Positions 9,908 through 20,290 of a stretch of 64,000 nt of DNA are shown here, in pieces (within the stretch, counting starts at the first letter, position 1; each line of letters begins with the position of its first letter). Under the pieces are notes generated by a model. The model saw nothing but the letters and a program-made list of their open reading frames with translations. It ran no database searches and was not told the DNA's origin. This DNA comes from Nematopogon swammerdamellus. Lineage: Eukaryota > Arthropoda > Insecta > Lepidoptera > Adelidae. The stretch is taken from the NCBI GenBank assembly GCA_946902875.1, contig OX336348.1, positions 14,905,741 through 14,969,740 on the forward strand, in the 5' to 3' direction. The position numbers were made by a program, and so were the translations under genes.

Positions 9908-10672
9908 TGACTCAGACACCCGCCCACACCGCATTACATTAACAACACAGAGTGTACGGGGTCACAGAGCACAACGAACAATGTCTCTGTACATTGTCCC
10001 TCCTTCCCTAGGCGAGTCGATTAGATTAGCCTATTCGTATAGGGCTGCTACGCAAGGAGCTTTTTAATAAACTACCAAAAGAGATAAGTAAATTAAAAAG
10101 ATAAAAAAATTCTTCCTAAATGGCTAAAAGTTTTATACTTACCTTCGTACACGCATCTTATCAATATTTCAATTCCGTGTGTCTGTCTGTCTGTCTGTTG
10201 GTCTGTCCGTCTGTTTACTGAATATTTTTGTTTGATTAATTAGCTTTACCAATCATACGTCTAGTACATAAGTTTGTTGTGCACTACATTACATTACACA
10301 TATGTTTAGTTTTAAATTTAATTTTAAGTATCTATTTGCTTTGTAACAATTTGTAATCTCAGTAAGCGAATGTTCACACGTTCTTTGAGGTAATAAAGAT
10401 TCTTTAAACCGAAGGAATTATATTTAATTAAAAATGTAAGTTAAATGTTTTATTATCGATAAAAATAAATAAATAAATAAAATAGATTCTTCTCAGGGAA
10501 CATTTTCCAAACACAAAATTTAATCCAAATCATTAGTGGTATTTTAAATCCAATACAGACATATAACATTTTCAGTAGATATAGATTTCCCTTTCCCCTG
10601 ACACGTCGCGTCGTCATGACTTACAACTACGTGTGCGGTGTTGCTACACGTACACCTACCGTAAATAGTTAT
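9908..10672. other. Intron 1 sequence with a non-LTR tail fragment
   Basis: No gene is seen. About 10050-10140 encodes LFNKLPKEISKLK, which resembles the C-terminus of a non-LTR polymerase. It is followed by a (TGTC)n tract at 10183-10215, an AT-rich stretch and (AATA)n near 10467. The same sequence lies at 39509-40285, so it predates the duplication. Confidence 0.5.
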
Positions 10673-11117
10673 TGGATACGATTGGATAACAAACATTTAA
10701 ATCGGTCGCCATCTATCGTACAAACGGGTGGAAAGAACGTTGCGCGAGCGGTTGCATGATAATTGTGACTCGCGCTTAGAGATGGCGCTGAGAATTTTGC
10801 TCGCAGCTCAAGCTACTAATGACGTGTCGTGATGCTGTATAGCTGAGAAGTGACAGAATCTAACAGTGAAAACCGTATGTAAATCGGCACATAAATAATG
10901 TACATAGGTCCATCCACACATACACACCGCACACGCTGCTGTATCCCGACAATCGGGTAAGTAGGGTAATCGCATTTGCTGCAGGTACTCTTGTAAATTA
11001 CAGCACAACACTAACCACCACGTTTAGCAAAATATTCGAACAAGATAACAATCAAGCAGCAAGCAACCTGAAGCAAGACACTTGGAGTTAAATGTGTGTG
11101 CCAAACCTGTAGAACAC
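10673..11117. repeat. Dispersed intronic repeat (about 445 bp), copy 1
   Basis: It begins GGATACGATTGGATAACAAA and ends GCCAAACCTGTAGAACACC. Closely similar copies lie at 16526-16972, 40286-40587 (truncated) and 44728-45187. A shorter related piece recurs at 17523-17683 and 49935-50095. No coding capacity and no clear inverted ends were seen. The family is unknown to me. Confidence 0.75.
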
Positions 11118-11312
11118 CAGTACCCTTATCACGAGATTTAACCTGCTAGGCGTACTACGCTACGCCGTGTTCTCCGCATCATTTTGTATGGAGAAACGAA
11201 GTTCGGATATCTATCACTAGAGGCGCTGCTCCGTTTCTCCATACAAAATGATGCGGAGAACACGCCGTAGCGTAGTACGCGGTGTAGGTTAAATCTCGTG
11301 ATAAGGGTACTG
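11118..11312. mobile_element. 195-bp palindromic foldback MITE
   Basis: Arms of about 80 bp (11118-11202 and 11236-11312) are reverse complements, starting CAGTACCCTTATCACGAG and ending CTCGTGATAAGGGTACTG, with a loop of about 33 bp. No target duplication is obvious. In copy B only the loop and right arm survive (41250-41370). Confidence 0.85.
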
Positions 11313-11821
11313 GTCGTGTTTGGTAGCTATTGTTTTAAACACTTTTCTAGTCGACTTCATTTCTTCATGGGATAAAAAAATATCCTAAAATTAAATTAAA
11401 TTTAAGAGTCGCGAAATAGGCTTACTTGCCTACTCGATCGATTAAACAGAACCGCCCTCGGACTTAGTCTATTTACATAATGATAACACATTTTCCGACA
11501 ACTTTCGCAATGTTAGTTTTTCACTCGCTCACTGCACTCCTGTCCCCTGGGCTACGTGCAGAGCATGTCTCGCACACGCCACCCGTATGCACATTCACGC
11601 CCGTCGCCTACAAACATATTTATGTACTTAACAAAATTGATTTATTTATTATTATATTATGTTTATATAATATATGCAAATGACGGAGCCCTGATCAACC
11701 CTGATTTAAAAAATCAATGTTTCGAACATTCATACATATCCCCCAGTTATGTAGAACAATATCGGCGCTCTACCATGCTCTACTGTATTAATGCATTTTC
11801 TTATTTTCATTGGATTTTCAG

Positions 11822-12040
11822 AATTAATACAAGACAGGACTCGTGCGTTACATCAACCCGCCAATAAGTATTTTATTAGAGCGGTTGAACCGGTGGAACC
11901 TTTTAAAAATATAACCTGTTCAAATGGCGAACACTTACAAACTATGGTCGATTGGAGAACTAATACGAGTGTGGTTACATACTTCTGCGGAGTACGTAAA
12001 CATAATTATTCCGGACAAGCGCACATCACTCTGTTGGGAG
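11822..12040 (+). CDS. Secreted six-cysteine protein, exon 2 (gene copy A)
   Basis: The acceptor TTTTCAG ends at 11821 and the donor GAG-GTATTT begins at 12041. The 219-bp exon is phase 1 at both ends, so it could be skipped or duplicated without a frame change. It encodes ELIQDRTRALHQ at its start, then a block with two cysteines (KNITCSNG and TYFCGVRK). N-glycosylation sequons are NIT, NTS and NYS; the last is lost in copy B. Two substitutions separate it from 41870-42088, His to Gln and Asn to His, and no synonymous change is seen. The Helentron-like element starts about 110 bp into the following intron. Confidence 0.75.
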
Positions 12041-12305
12041 GTATTTTTCATTATTTTATTATTTCATTTATATTCATGTCAGAGGAAACGCTGGCGGCGT
12101 TTTTTCCTTACAAACGTAGGTATTACCCCATTTTTTAAACGGTTTTATTTATTTAAACGGTTTTATTTAGCTTGACTCCGTATATTTGTTTCTATCTTTG
12201 TTTCAAATCTTGCGACAACTTTTTCAACTACTTCTACTAAACCGATTTTTATGAAACTTTGCACACACATTGAGTTCTCGTGACAATACAATATTATGAT
12301 AATTT

Positions 12306-13855
12306 TAACTTGGTAACGAGGGTCTGATGATGGAGTCAGCAGGTGGACATTGGAACTCTCCAACCATTACTAGTAACCTCCTCGAGTTTGGGCTCTTATG
12401 GTTGGTTTGGACGAGTGTCCCATACTTCTACCAATACACTTGGTGACGAGGGTCTGATGATGGAGTCAGGAGGTGTACAGTGGAACTCTTCAACCGTTAC
12501 TAGTAACCCCCTCGAGTTTGGGCTCATTTGGTTTGTTTGGACGAGTGTCCCGTACTTCTATCAATACACGTGGTGACGAGGGTCTGATGATGGAGTCAGG
12601 AGGTGTACAGTGGAACTCTTCAACCGTTACTAGTAACCCCCTCGAGTTTGGGCTCATTTGGTTGGTTTGGACGAGTGTCTCATACTTCTATCAATACACT
12701 TGGTGACGAGGGTCTGATGATGGAGTCGGGAGGTATACAGTGGAACTATTCAACCGTTACTAGTAACCCTATCGAGTTTGGGCTCATATGGTTGGTTTGG
12801 ACGAGTGTCTCATACTTCTATAAAGACACTTGGTGACGAGGGTCTGATGATGGAATCAGGACGTGTACAGTGGAACTCTTCAACCGTTACTAGTAACCCC
12901 CTCGAGTTTGGGCTCATTTGGTTGGTTTGGACGAGTGTCCCATACTTCTACCAATACACTTGGTGACGCAGGGTCTGATGATGGAGTCAGGAGGTGTACA
13001 TTGGAACTCTTCAACCGTTACTAGTAACCCCCTCGAGTTTGGGCTCATTTGGTTTGTTTGGACGAGTGTCCCATACGTCTACCAATACACTTGGTGACGA
13101 GGGTCTGATGATGGAGTCAGAAGGTATACAGTGGAACTCTTCAACCGTTACTAGTAACCCCATCGAGTTTGGGCTCATATGGTTGGTTTGGACGAGTGTC
13201 CCATATTTCTACCAAGACACTTGGTGACGAGGGTCTGATGATGGAGTCAGGAGGTGTACAGTGTAACTCTTCAACCGTTACTAGTAACCTCGAGTTTGAG
13301 CTCATATGGTTGGTTTGGACGAGTGTCCCATACTTCTACCAATACACTTGGTGACGAGGGTCTGATGATGGAGTCAGGAGGTGTACAGTGGAACTCTTCA
13401 ACCGTTACTAGTAACCCCCTCGAGTTGTGGCTCATTTGGTTGGTTTTTACGAGTGTCCCATACTTCTACCAATACACTTGGTGACGCAGGGTCTGATGAT
13501 GGAGTCAGGAGGTATATAGTGGAACTCTTCAACCGTTACTAGTAACCCTCTCGAGTTTGGGCTCATTTGGTTGGCTTGGATGAGTGTCCCATACTTCTAC
13601 CAATACACTTGGTGACGAGGGTCTGATGATGGAGTGAGGAGGTATATAGTGGAACTCTTCAACCGTTACTAGTAACCCCCTCAAGTTTGGGCTCATTTGG
13701 TTGGTTTGGACGAGTGTCCCATACTTCTACCAATACACTTGGTTACGAGGGTCTGATGATGGAGTCAGGAGGTGTACAGTGGAACTTTTCAACCGTTACT
13801 AGTAACCCCCTCGAGTTTGGGCTCATTTCGTTTGTTTGGACGAGTGTCACATACT
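12306..13855. repeat. 130-bp minisatellite, about 12 units (intron 2, copy A)
   Basis: The unit starts about GGTGACGAGGGTCTGATGAT and includes CCGTTACTAGTAACC (a small palindrome) and GGTTTGGACGAGTGTCCCAT. The period is 130 bp. Since 130 is not a multiple of three, the many 60-77-residue frames seen here are repeat artefacts. Confidence 0.95.
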
Positions 13856-13867
13856 TGTCGAACGCAA

Positions 13868-14257
13868 ATGTATGAAACAGACATACCATCTGTTCAAATT
13901 GATTTTGAAAGGGACGGCGTACACCTTATCCATCCAAAAGCCATACAGTTTCCAATAAAGTTCAATAATGGAACAGCTGAGAGACGGATGTTACCGATAA
14001 TTTTGTCATGGGCCTCCACTGTCCATAAAATGCAGGGCAATACTGTTGACCATGCGGTCGTGTATTTGGGCTCCAGACTATTTGAGGAGGGTCAAGCGTA
14101 TGTTGCATTAAGTTGCGTAAAGTCTTTAGAAGGGCTATGTCCTGAGGAGCTTGATTGTGAGAAATTGACAGGTAAGAAACCGTGCAACAAAGATGCAATG
14201 AGAGAGTTGGAAAAGATGAGGAGTTTGCGTAATGATACGAGCCAAAAATCAAACTAA
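13868..14257 (+). pseudogene. Helitron-type Pif1 helicase, C-terminal fragment
   Basis: About 130 codons encode [19 protein letters not shown] (the Q-G region of late helicase motifs) and [16 protein letters not shown] (motif VI). In Pif1/RecD-type helicases motif VI normally reads ALSRV, where Arg contacts ATP. Here the Arg is Cys, so even this domain would be impaired. The N-terminal helicase and Rep domains are absent; the fragment follows directly on the minisatellite. It ends in a natural stop. Confidence 0.8.
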
Positions 14258-14276
14258 AAACGAGTAAATAAAAAAA

Positions 14277-14810
14277 TAGGTAAAAAAACTTTTAAGTTAA
14301 ACGGTTTTATTTAAAAAAAACTAGAAACAAAAAATCTGCTGTACAAAAACTAGAAAATAATAAGGACACAAACCTGGGCCTTCTTAAGATTTTACGTCTG
14401 GGTAAGAAATCGTGCAGTGCTGTCTTCTCATGTCGGATGCCAAAGGGCACTTTGTGTCGCTGCGTCAGCGGAATCAATAATAAATTGAGACTTTTAACAG
14501 ACTAATATAAAAACGTGGGGCGTATAATATGCGTAATAACATGCGCCCCACGTTTTTATATTAGTCTGTTAAAAGTCTCAATTTATTACTGATTCCGCTG
14601 ACGCAGCGACACAAAGTGCCCTTTGGCATCCGACATGAGAAGACAGCACGCTAGTATTGCAAGATTTCTTACCCAGATGTAAAATCTTAAGAAGGCCCAG
14701 GTTTGTGTCCTTATTATTTTCTAGGTTTTTGTACAGCAGATTTTTTTTCTTGTTTTTTTTTAAATAAAACCGTTTAACTTAAAAGTTTTTTTACCTATTT
14801 TTTTAAATGA
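14277..14810. repeat. 530-bp palindrome at the right end of the Helentron-like element
   Basis: Arms 14277-14523 and 14544-14810 are inverted copies (TAGGTAAAAAAACTTTTAAG ... and its complement), with a loop of about 20 bp. The internal motif CTGCGTCAGCGGAAT and its complement face each other near the centre. A related palindrome ends the element at 28460-31116. Confidence 0.85.
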
Positions 14811-15331
14811 ATCTACAGGCAATTTATAATTTATTATTCCTTAAGTTTATACACAGAGTCTGGCCAATAACTCGTTCCACTTCTTAGTAGGTACATTAAA
14901 AGAGTGTTGATGTCAGTGATGAGATGAGTGTGTGTGTGTGTGTGGGTGTGAGGATGTGAATGAGAGTGTGTGTGTGTCTTTGTTTTCTTTCTGCTTCTTT
15001 TTAAATGGAAACTGATCCGGTTGGCGGTGGGTTGGCGACATCATCTAGACATCACCTTGGTGCCGTGTCGGTGTCTCCCTTCGCTCGTGTCGGCTACACT
15101 TTTACTGAACCCTGTAGAAAATATAATTAGATGAAAGCAAAGCCGCGGTTAAGGGACCCTATCGGCATGTGAACATTCATTTGACTAGTATTTTTTCCTT
15201 TCGAGCGAAGGTAATCATAAATATAGTATTTTTAAAAAGCTATCGATCTTTCCTAATAAGATGAACATGACTTATGTCGGCTGAGTGATATAACACATCT
15301 TAGCTGAGTGCGAAATTGTACCTTTTTGCAG
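14811..15331. other. End of intron 2 with (TG)n and a dispersed repeat
   Basis: A (TG)n-rich tract lies at 14920-14975. A segment starting GGAAACTGATCCGGTTGGC (about 15006-15110) has relatives at 43462-43565, near 47540-47660 and near 57037, so it is a dispersed repeat. The remainder leads into the exon 3 acceptor. Confidence 0.55.
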
Positions 15332-15532
15332 TACCTTTTTACGGCCAGCAGCGTCCAGCAAATATCAAGCAATGCAATTACAATCGTAGAAGCCGGTCAA
15401 AAGGTTTGCTCAAATGCGAAGCAACCGTTCCAGTAAATGACATCGCTCTTGGCGGTAATGCTTTCTATTGCGAGTACAAAGAAAAATATTATCTGTGCCG
15501 TTCCGAGGAGATCCTCTATGAGAAATTATTTG
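15332..15532 (+). CDS. Secreted six-cysteine protein, exon 3 (gene copy A)
   Basis: The acceptor CTTTTTGCAG ends at 15331. The exon is again phase 1 and begins VPFYGQQRPANIKQC. It carries four cysteines (IKQCNY, LKCEA, FYCEY, YLCRS). A good donor (TTTG-GTGAGA) follows at 15533. If that donor is not used, the frame runs eight more codons to a TGA at 15556-15558, giving a 174-residue precursor. No AATAAA lies close downstream, which favours splicing to an unidentified fourth exon. One Lys to Glu change separates it from 43787-43987. A 600-bp GA-rich tract begins about 150 bp downstream. Confidence 0.75.
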
Positions 15533-15686
15533 GTGAGACACATTCCGTATTACGATGAGTAGGATAACTGGAGCCCATTTTTAAAATAACTACCTACGCT
15601 GCGCCGAGCCACCAGGGATGTCACAACTCACAACACTAACACAATGGACAGGTAGTGAGCCCATTATGGTGGAAATGCAATTCCAA

Positions 15687-15906
15687 AGAGATAGAGAGAG
15701 AGAGAAATAGAAAGAAAGAGATAGAAAGAGAGAGAGAGATAAAAAGAGAGAGAGAGAGATAGAGAGAGAGAGAAATAGAAAGAAAGAGATAGAAAGAGAG
15801 AGAGAGATAAAAAGAGAGAAAGAGAGAGAGAGATAGAGAGAGATAGAAAGAGAGAGAGATAGAAAGAGAGAGAGAGAGAGAAAGAAAGAGAGAGAGATAA
15901 AAAGAG

Positions 15907-15939
<33 letters not shown>

Positions 15940-16290
15940 AAGAGAGAGATAGAAAGAGAGAGATAGGAAGAGAGAGAAATAGGAAGAGAGAGATAGGAAG
16001 AGAGAGATAGAAAGATAGAGAGATAGAAAGAGAGAGAGAGAGATAGAAAGAGAGAGAGAGATAGAAAAAGAGAGAGATAGAAAGAGAGAGAAAGATAAAA
16101 AGAGAGAGAGAGATAGAAAGAGAGAGATTGAAAGATAGATAGAGATAGAAAGAGAGATAGAATGAGAGAGATAGGAAAAGAGAGAGACAGGAGAGAGATA
16201 TAGGAAGAGAGAGAGAAATAAAAAGACAGAGAGATAAAGAGAGAGATAGAAAGAGAGAGATAGAAAGACAGAGAGAGAGAGAGAGAAGTA
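15687..16290. repeat. GA-rich polypurine tract (copy A)
   Basis: About 600 bp of nearly pure purine on the plus strand, built from GAGA and GATAGAAA units. The Ser/Leu/Phe-rich minus-strand frames across it are artefacts. The copy-B counterpart is shorter. Confidence 0.95.
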
Positions 16291-16397
16291 GTCAATCGTA
16301 TCAGTTTCCATGAAAAAATAACATACATACATACATACAAAAAATTAAAGAATCGTTTTGTCATGTGATGAGTCGAGTAAGGTCTGGGCACGCGCTT

Positions 16398-16520
16398 TTT
16401 TTTTTTTTTTTTTTTTTTTATTGTTTCCGAACTAGCTGGCTGTGTCCGAGGTCGAAGCCTCAGGCGCAGCCAATATCACCCCCGAGGAGGTGCCAGTCCG
16501 GCTTGGAGGTGGACTAATGT
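16398..16520 (-). mobile_element. 123-bp retro fragment with poly(T) start
   Basis: Present only in copy A and flanked by the 5-bp duplication CGCTT (16393-16397, 16521-16525). It starts with about 25 T (a poly(A) tail on the minus strand). The body matches the 3' end of the non-LTR element at 54704-55560. It is a severely 5'-truncated copy. Confidence 0.8.
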
Positions 16521-16525
16521 CGCTT

Positions 16526-16972
16526 GGAATACGATTGGATAACAAACATTTAAATCGATCGCCATCTATAGCACAAACGGGTGGAAAGAACTTTGTGCGA
16601 GCGGTTGCATGATAGATAATTGTTCCTTGCGCTCAGAGATGGCTCAGCGAATTTCGTTCACACCTTAGGCCGCTGATGACGTGTCGTGATGCTGTATAGC
16701 TTAAAGCCATCTTGAGAAGTGACAGAATCTAACAGTGAAACCCGTATATAAATCGACACTTAAATGATTTACATAGGTGCATACACACACATCACACGCT
16801 GTTGTATCCCGACATTCGGGTAAGTAGAGCAATCGCAGTTGCTCTTGTAAATTACAGCACAACACCAACCACCACGTTTAGCAAAATATTCGGACAAGAT
16901 AACTATCAAGCAGCAAGCAACGTGAAGCAAGACCCTTGGAGTTAAATGTGTGTGCCAAACCTGTAGAACACC
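16526..16972. repeat. Dispersed intronic repeat, copy 2
   Basis: Same family as 10673-11117, lying downstream of exon 3. It carries small indels relative to the first copy. Confidence 0.75.
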
Positions 16973-17522
16973 CGGAGCCTAAGGTGTTTCTACTCGATCG
17001 ACGAGTTCGAGCAAAATGAACGATTAGGCAGTATTTGGCAAGTACCTATTAAGTATTCTGTGGTATTGGTACCGTCGCGTCGTAGAGTGTACAAGTGAGT
17101 GAGTGCACGAAACGGTCACGTGGTCTACTCGAAGTCGAACGTCGATCTAGTACATTTTGACAGATAATGGTACCGTCCGCGTCGTGCGAAATTTGGGCTC
17201 GACTTCGAGTCATTTTGTTTTGACGTATATGCTCACCCAAACGCTCGAACCGCTCGATTGATCTTGGTCAACTTTTGCTATAGTTTAGTGAATCTCAAAG
17301 TGGGTTAAATGTTAAATTAACGCTTCCCTTCGTTGAATTTAGTGGAAAGGTATTTAAATATGTATTATTTTATTTATAAGTTGTTGATTCTTTTATTTTA
17401 TTTTAGTATTTACTCAAATAATATAGATCAAAAATACAAGTAGGTACCTAAGTACCTATCACTAAAATAAAATAAGAATAAAGTCTGTACCTAGGTACAT
17501 ACATACATACATCATACCATAC
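16973..17522. other. Non-coding sequence downstream of exon 3
   Basis: No convincing exon was found, although this is where a fourth exon of the gene could lie. GGTACCGTCGCGTCGTAGAG and GGTACCGTCCGCGTCGTGCG are near-repeats about 90 bp apart. GTAGGTACCTAAG-type tracts are frequent. In copy B the 4.2-kb hAT-like element is inserted in this stretch. Confidence 0.5.
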
Positions 17523-17683
17523 ATATCACACGCTATATCCCGACCTCCATCCCGACAAACGGGGCAAGCAGAGTAATCGGTGTTGTGCTGCAAACACTCT
17601 TGTAAATTACAGCGCAACATTGACCACCACGTTTAGCAAGTAATTAGGTATTCGGACAAGATAACTACATCAAGCAGCAAGTA

Positions 17684-17890
17684 AGGCATGAAGACCCACC
17701 TGCTGCATGACTCGGTGGAAGGACCGTGACAAAGTGAGAGGTGGCTATCCTGTCGCTCTTTAGCACGGCATCGGGTCTTTATCCCTTAGTCGCCTTTTAC
17801 GACATGCACGGGGAGAGATGCAGTGGGTCTATTCTTATTACGTACCGGCCCACACGCACGGTACCGTGGTAAGTGCGTAATAAAGTCTTG
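17684..17890. repeat. Dispersed repeat with TTAGTCGCC-TTTTACGACA motif
   Basis: Contains CCCTTAGTCGCCTTTTACGA and a GGGTCTATTCTTATT segment. I associate this motif with a repeat common in Lepidoptera, probably a non-LTR 3' UTR or SINE. The copy-B counterpart is at about 50096-50298. Confidence 0.5.
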
Positions 17891-18821
17891 TCTTATAAGT
17901 AGGTACACGTCTCGTATCAATTTGTCAGTACCTAAGTATGTAGGTACCTATATCTACCTATGTAACTAATTTATAGGTGACCGGTAGTGGAGCTAAAATG
18001 TATAACCAAATATCGTAATAATAGGTAGGTACATACTTACATGAGTTATTTATTTTTAGATAGGTATCTACAGCTATCGGCAGCGGCAAAGAGTCCGCCT
18101 GGACGATAACTTCTCCGATTGGTGTGTCCCACAGATCAGAGAAGTATTAGCGAGATATGTGATGACGCCCGCTCGCAGTCGGAACCGCTGTGGCAAGTTT
18201 TCTATCGCACACAAACACAATTCACACGGACGCGTCCGGACGTGCATACAAATACATTCACACTAGCCAATCCCGCGCGTCCTATCCACGTGCGTGAACG
18301 CACACATCGACGTATCGACGCGTGTGTCTTGTCGTGTCCGTGAATAAACTAACTAGGGATTGAACAGTCGACATTCGTTATATCGACTATCGATAGAGCT
18401 AAAATTTAAATAAAACATAATGATGTGCATTTAAATAATCCCGAACATTTAAAATGTAAGATAAATTAAATTATCTATGTCTATGAATAACGGTCAAATA
18501 ATATAGTTGAAAGGGCTTATTCTGATAATCTTGAGATAAAACAATTTGAGAATAGGTAAACAATTCTAGTTTTCGTACAAAGTTACCTATCCTTTTATAC
18601 TAGGTGGTACGGTTTAGGCGCCCGGATTGCTACCACCGTACTAGTTCAGTTCAAACGGTTATGTAAATTTTACGTGTTTTCTGACTAGTTCAGTGTAGCC
18701 GGAATAATAGAGAACAGAATATAAGAGAACTAAGAAAGGGATAATATGGAAAATACGAGAATGAGTTGATCGGCCAGTCACATCAGCCAGTCAGTCAGTC
18801 AGCGTGTGTGCGTCCACTGCA

Positions 18822-19987
18822 TCAAACTTCAGGTCTCGGTGGGATCTATCCATCTGTCACGTGAACTTTTGTTTTGGTCATAACTCGAGAATCACTGGTG
18901 CTAGACCCATCGTGTTGGTACTCAAACTTCAGGTCTCGGTAAACTCTATCCATCTGTCACATGAACTTTTGTTTTCGTCATAACTCGAGAACCACTGGTG
19001 CTAGACCCATCGTATTGGTACTCAAACTTCAGGTCTCGGTGAGATCTATCCATCTGTCACGTGAACTTTTGTTTTGGTCATAACTCATACAGATGGATAG
19101 ATCTCACCGAGACCTAAAGTTTGAGTACCAACACGATGGGTCAAGCACCAGTGGTTCTCGAGTTATGACGAAAACAAAAGTTCATGTGACAGATGGATAG
19201 AGTTTACCGAGACCTGAAGTTTGAGTACCAACACGATGGGTCTAGCACCAGTGGTTATCGAGTTATGACCAAAACAAAAGTTCACGTGACAGATTGATAG
19301 ATCTCACCGAGACCTGAAGTTTGAGTACCAACACGATGGGTCTAGCGCCAGTGGTTCTCGAGTTATGACTAAAACAAAAGTTCACGTGACAGATGGATAG
19401 ATCTCACCGAGACCTGAAGTTTGAGTACCAACACGATGGGTCTAGCACCAGTGGTTTTCGAGTTATGACCAAAACAAAAGTTCACGTGACAGATGGATAG
19501 ATCTCACCGAGACCTGAAGTTTGAGTACCAATACGATGGGTCTAGCACCAGTGGTTCTCGAGTTATGACCAAAACAAAAGTTCACGTGACAGATGGATAG
19601 ATCTCACCGAGACCTGAAGTTTGAGTACCAACACGATGGGTCTAGCACCAGTGGTTTTCGAGTTATGACCAAAACAAATGTTCACGTGACAGATGGATAT
19701 ATCACACCGAGACCTGAAGTTTGAGTACCAACACGATGGGTCTAGCACCAGTGGTTCTCGAGTTATGACCAAAACAAAATTTCACGTGACAGATGGATAG
19801 ATCTCACCGAGACCTGAAGTTTGAGTACCAACACGATGGGTCTAGCACCAGTGGTTCTCGAGTTATGACCAAAACAAAAGTTCATGTGACAGATGGATAG
19901 ATCACACCGAGACCTGAAGTTTGAGTACCAACACGATGGGTCTAGCACCAGTGGTTCTCGAATTATGATATGACCAAAACATAAGTT
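18822..19987. repeat. Head-to-head 100-bp satellite array (foldback type)
   Basis: About 2.7 units in one orientation (18822-19087) meet about nine in the opposite orientation (19088-19987). The period is 100 bp. The unit contains CTCGAGAACCACTGGTGCTA, GGTCTCGGTGAGATC and usually TCACGTGA. Related arrays lie at 24283-24513 and 59797-61400. Long inverted arms made of tandem repeats recall foldback (FB) elements of Drosophila. The family assignment is inference. Confidence 0.85.
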
Positions 19988-20002
19988 CATGACCAATTTT
20001 CG

Positions 20003-20290
20003 TCAAAAAATCATAAGCCTTCTAGTTCTTTTAAATGCCGGGTATGGAATTTTGCGGGCAATGTCCGCGGTCCTCGCAACACCTCTTCTCCAGTCCTCCC
20101 GGCCTTCAGCGGTACGGAACCACTGCTTTTCGCCGACGTACTTAATGTCGTCGTCCCACCGGGCGGGTGGTCTTCCCACTTTCCGTTTCCCTGTCAACGG
20201 CCGCCAGTGTAGGACACAGATACTCCAAAGGTCGTCAACTTTTCGGCTGACGTGCCCAGCCCAATGCCACCTCAGCTTAGCCACTCGGTG
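20003..20290 (-). mobile_element. RTE-type non-LTR 3' end fragment
   Basis: The minus strand encodes AKLRWHWAGHVSRKVDD, WRPLTGKRKVGRPPARWDDD and EDWRRGVARTAD, the conserved C-terminus of insect RTE-like polymerases. Only about 95 codons are present, inside the hAT-like element and next to the satellite array. Related pieces are at 23630-23735, 54013-54113 and 61805-61942. Confidence 0.7.

Larger units (their letters stand above)
12153..14810 (+). mobile_element. Helentron/Helitron-like element with minisatellite and palindromic end (copy A)
   Basis: The left end TTAAACGGTTTTATTTA recurs inverted at the right end (TAAATAAAACCGTTTAA, ending 14777). Between them, in order: a conserved unique lead (AGCTTGACTCCGTATATTTG...), about twelve 130-bp repeats, a Pif1-like helicase C-terminal fragment, and a 530-bp palindrome. 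The same layout without helicase is at 28460-31116, and a truncated form is at 42182-43377. Helicase remnant, minisatellite and short inverted ends together fit Helentron-type rolling-circle elements. That assignment is inference. Confidence 0.65.

Noticed and set aside
12306..13855. Series of 60-77-residue ORFs with GSFGWFGRVSHTSTNTLGDE-type sequence
   Set aside because: They are frames through a 130-bp tandem repeat. The unit length is not a multiple of three, so no continuous protein is possible.
15636..16391. Ser/Leu/Phe-rich minus-strand ORFs of 222-251 residues
   Set aside because: They translate a polypurine/polypyrimidine tract; frames are open only because stop codons need mixed bases.
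17036..17110. Alternative terminal exon after GATTAGGCAG (VFGKYLL...)
   Set aside because: The polypyrimidine tract is poor, the frame is only 24 codons long, and there is no polyadenylation signal. The sequence is kept in copy B, but so are its non-coding surroundings.
18074..18150. A fourth, terminal exon for the secreted protein (acceptor CTACAG, phase 1, TAG at 18148, AATAAA at 18343)
   Set aside because: In another frame the same bases encode RQRQRVRLDDNFSDW, which continues in copy B into a reverse transcriptase (CVLSAGVPQG). The TAG and AATAAA lie inside the hAT-like insertion that copy B lacks.
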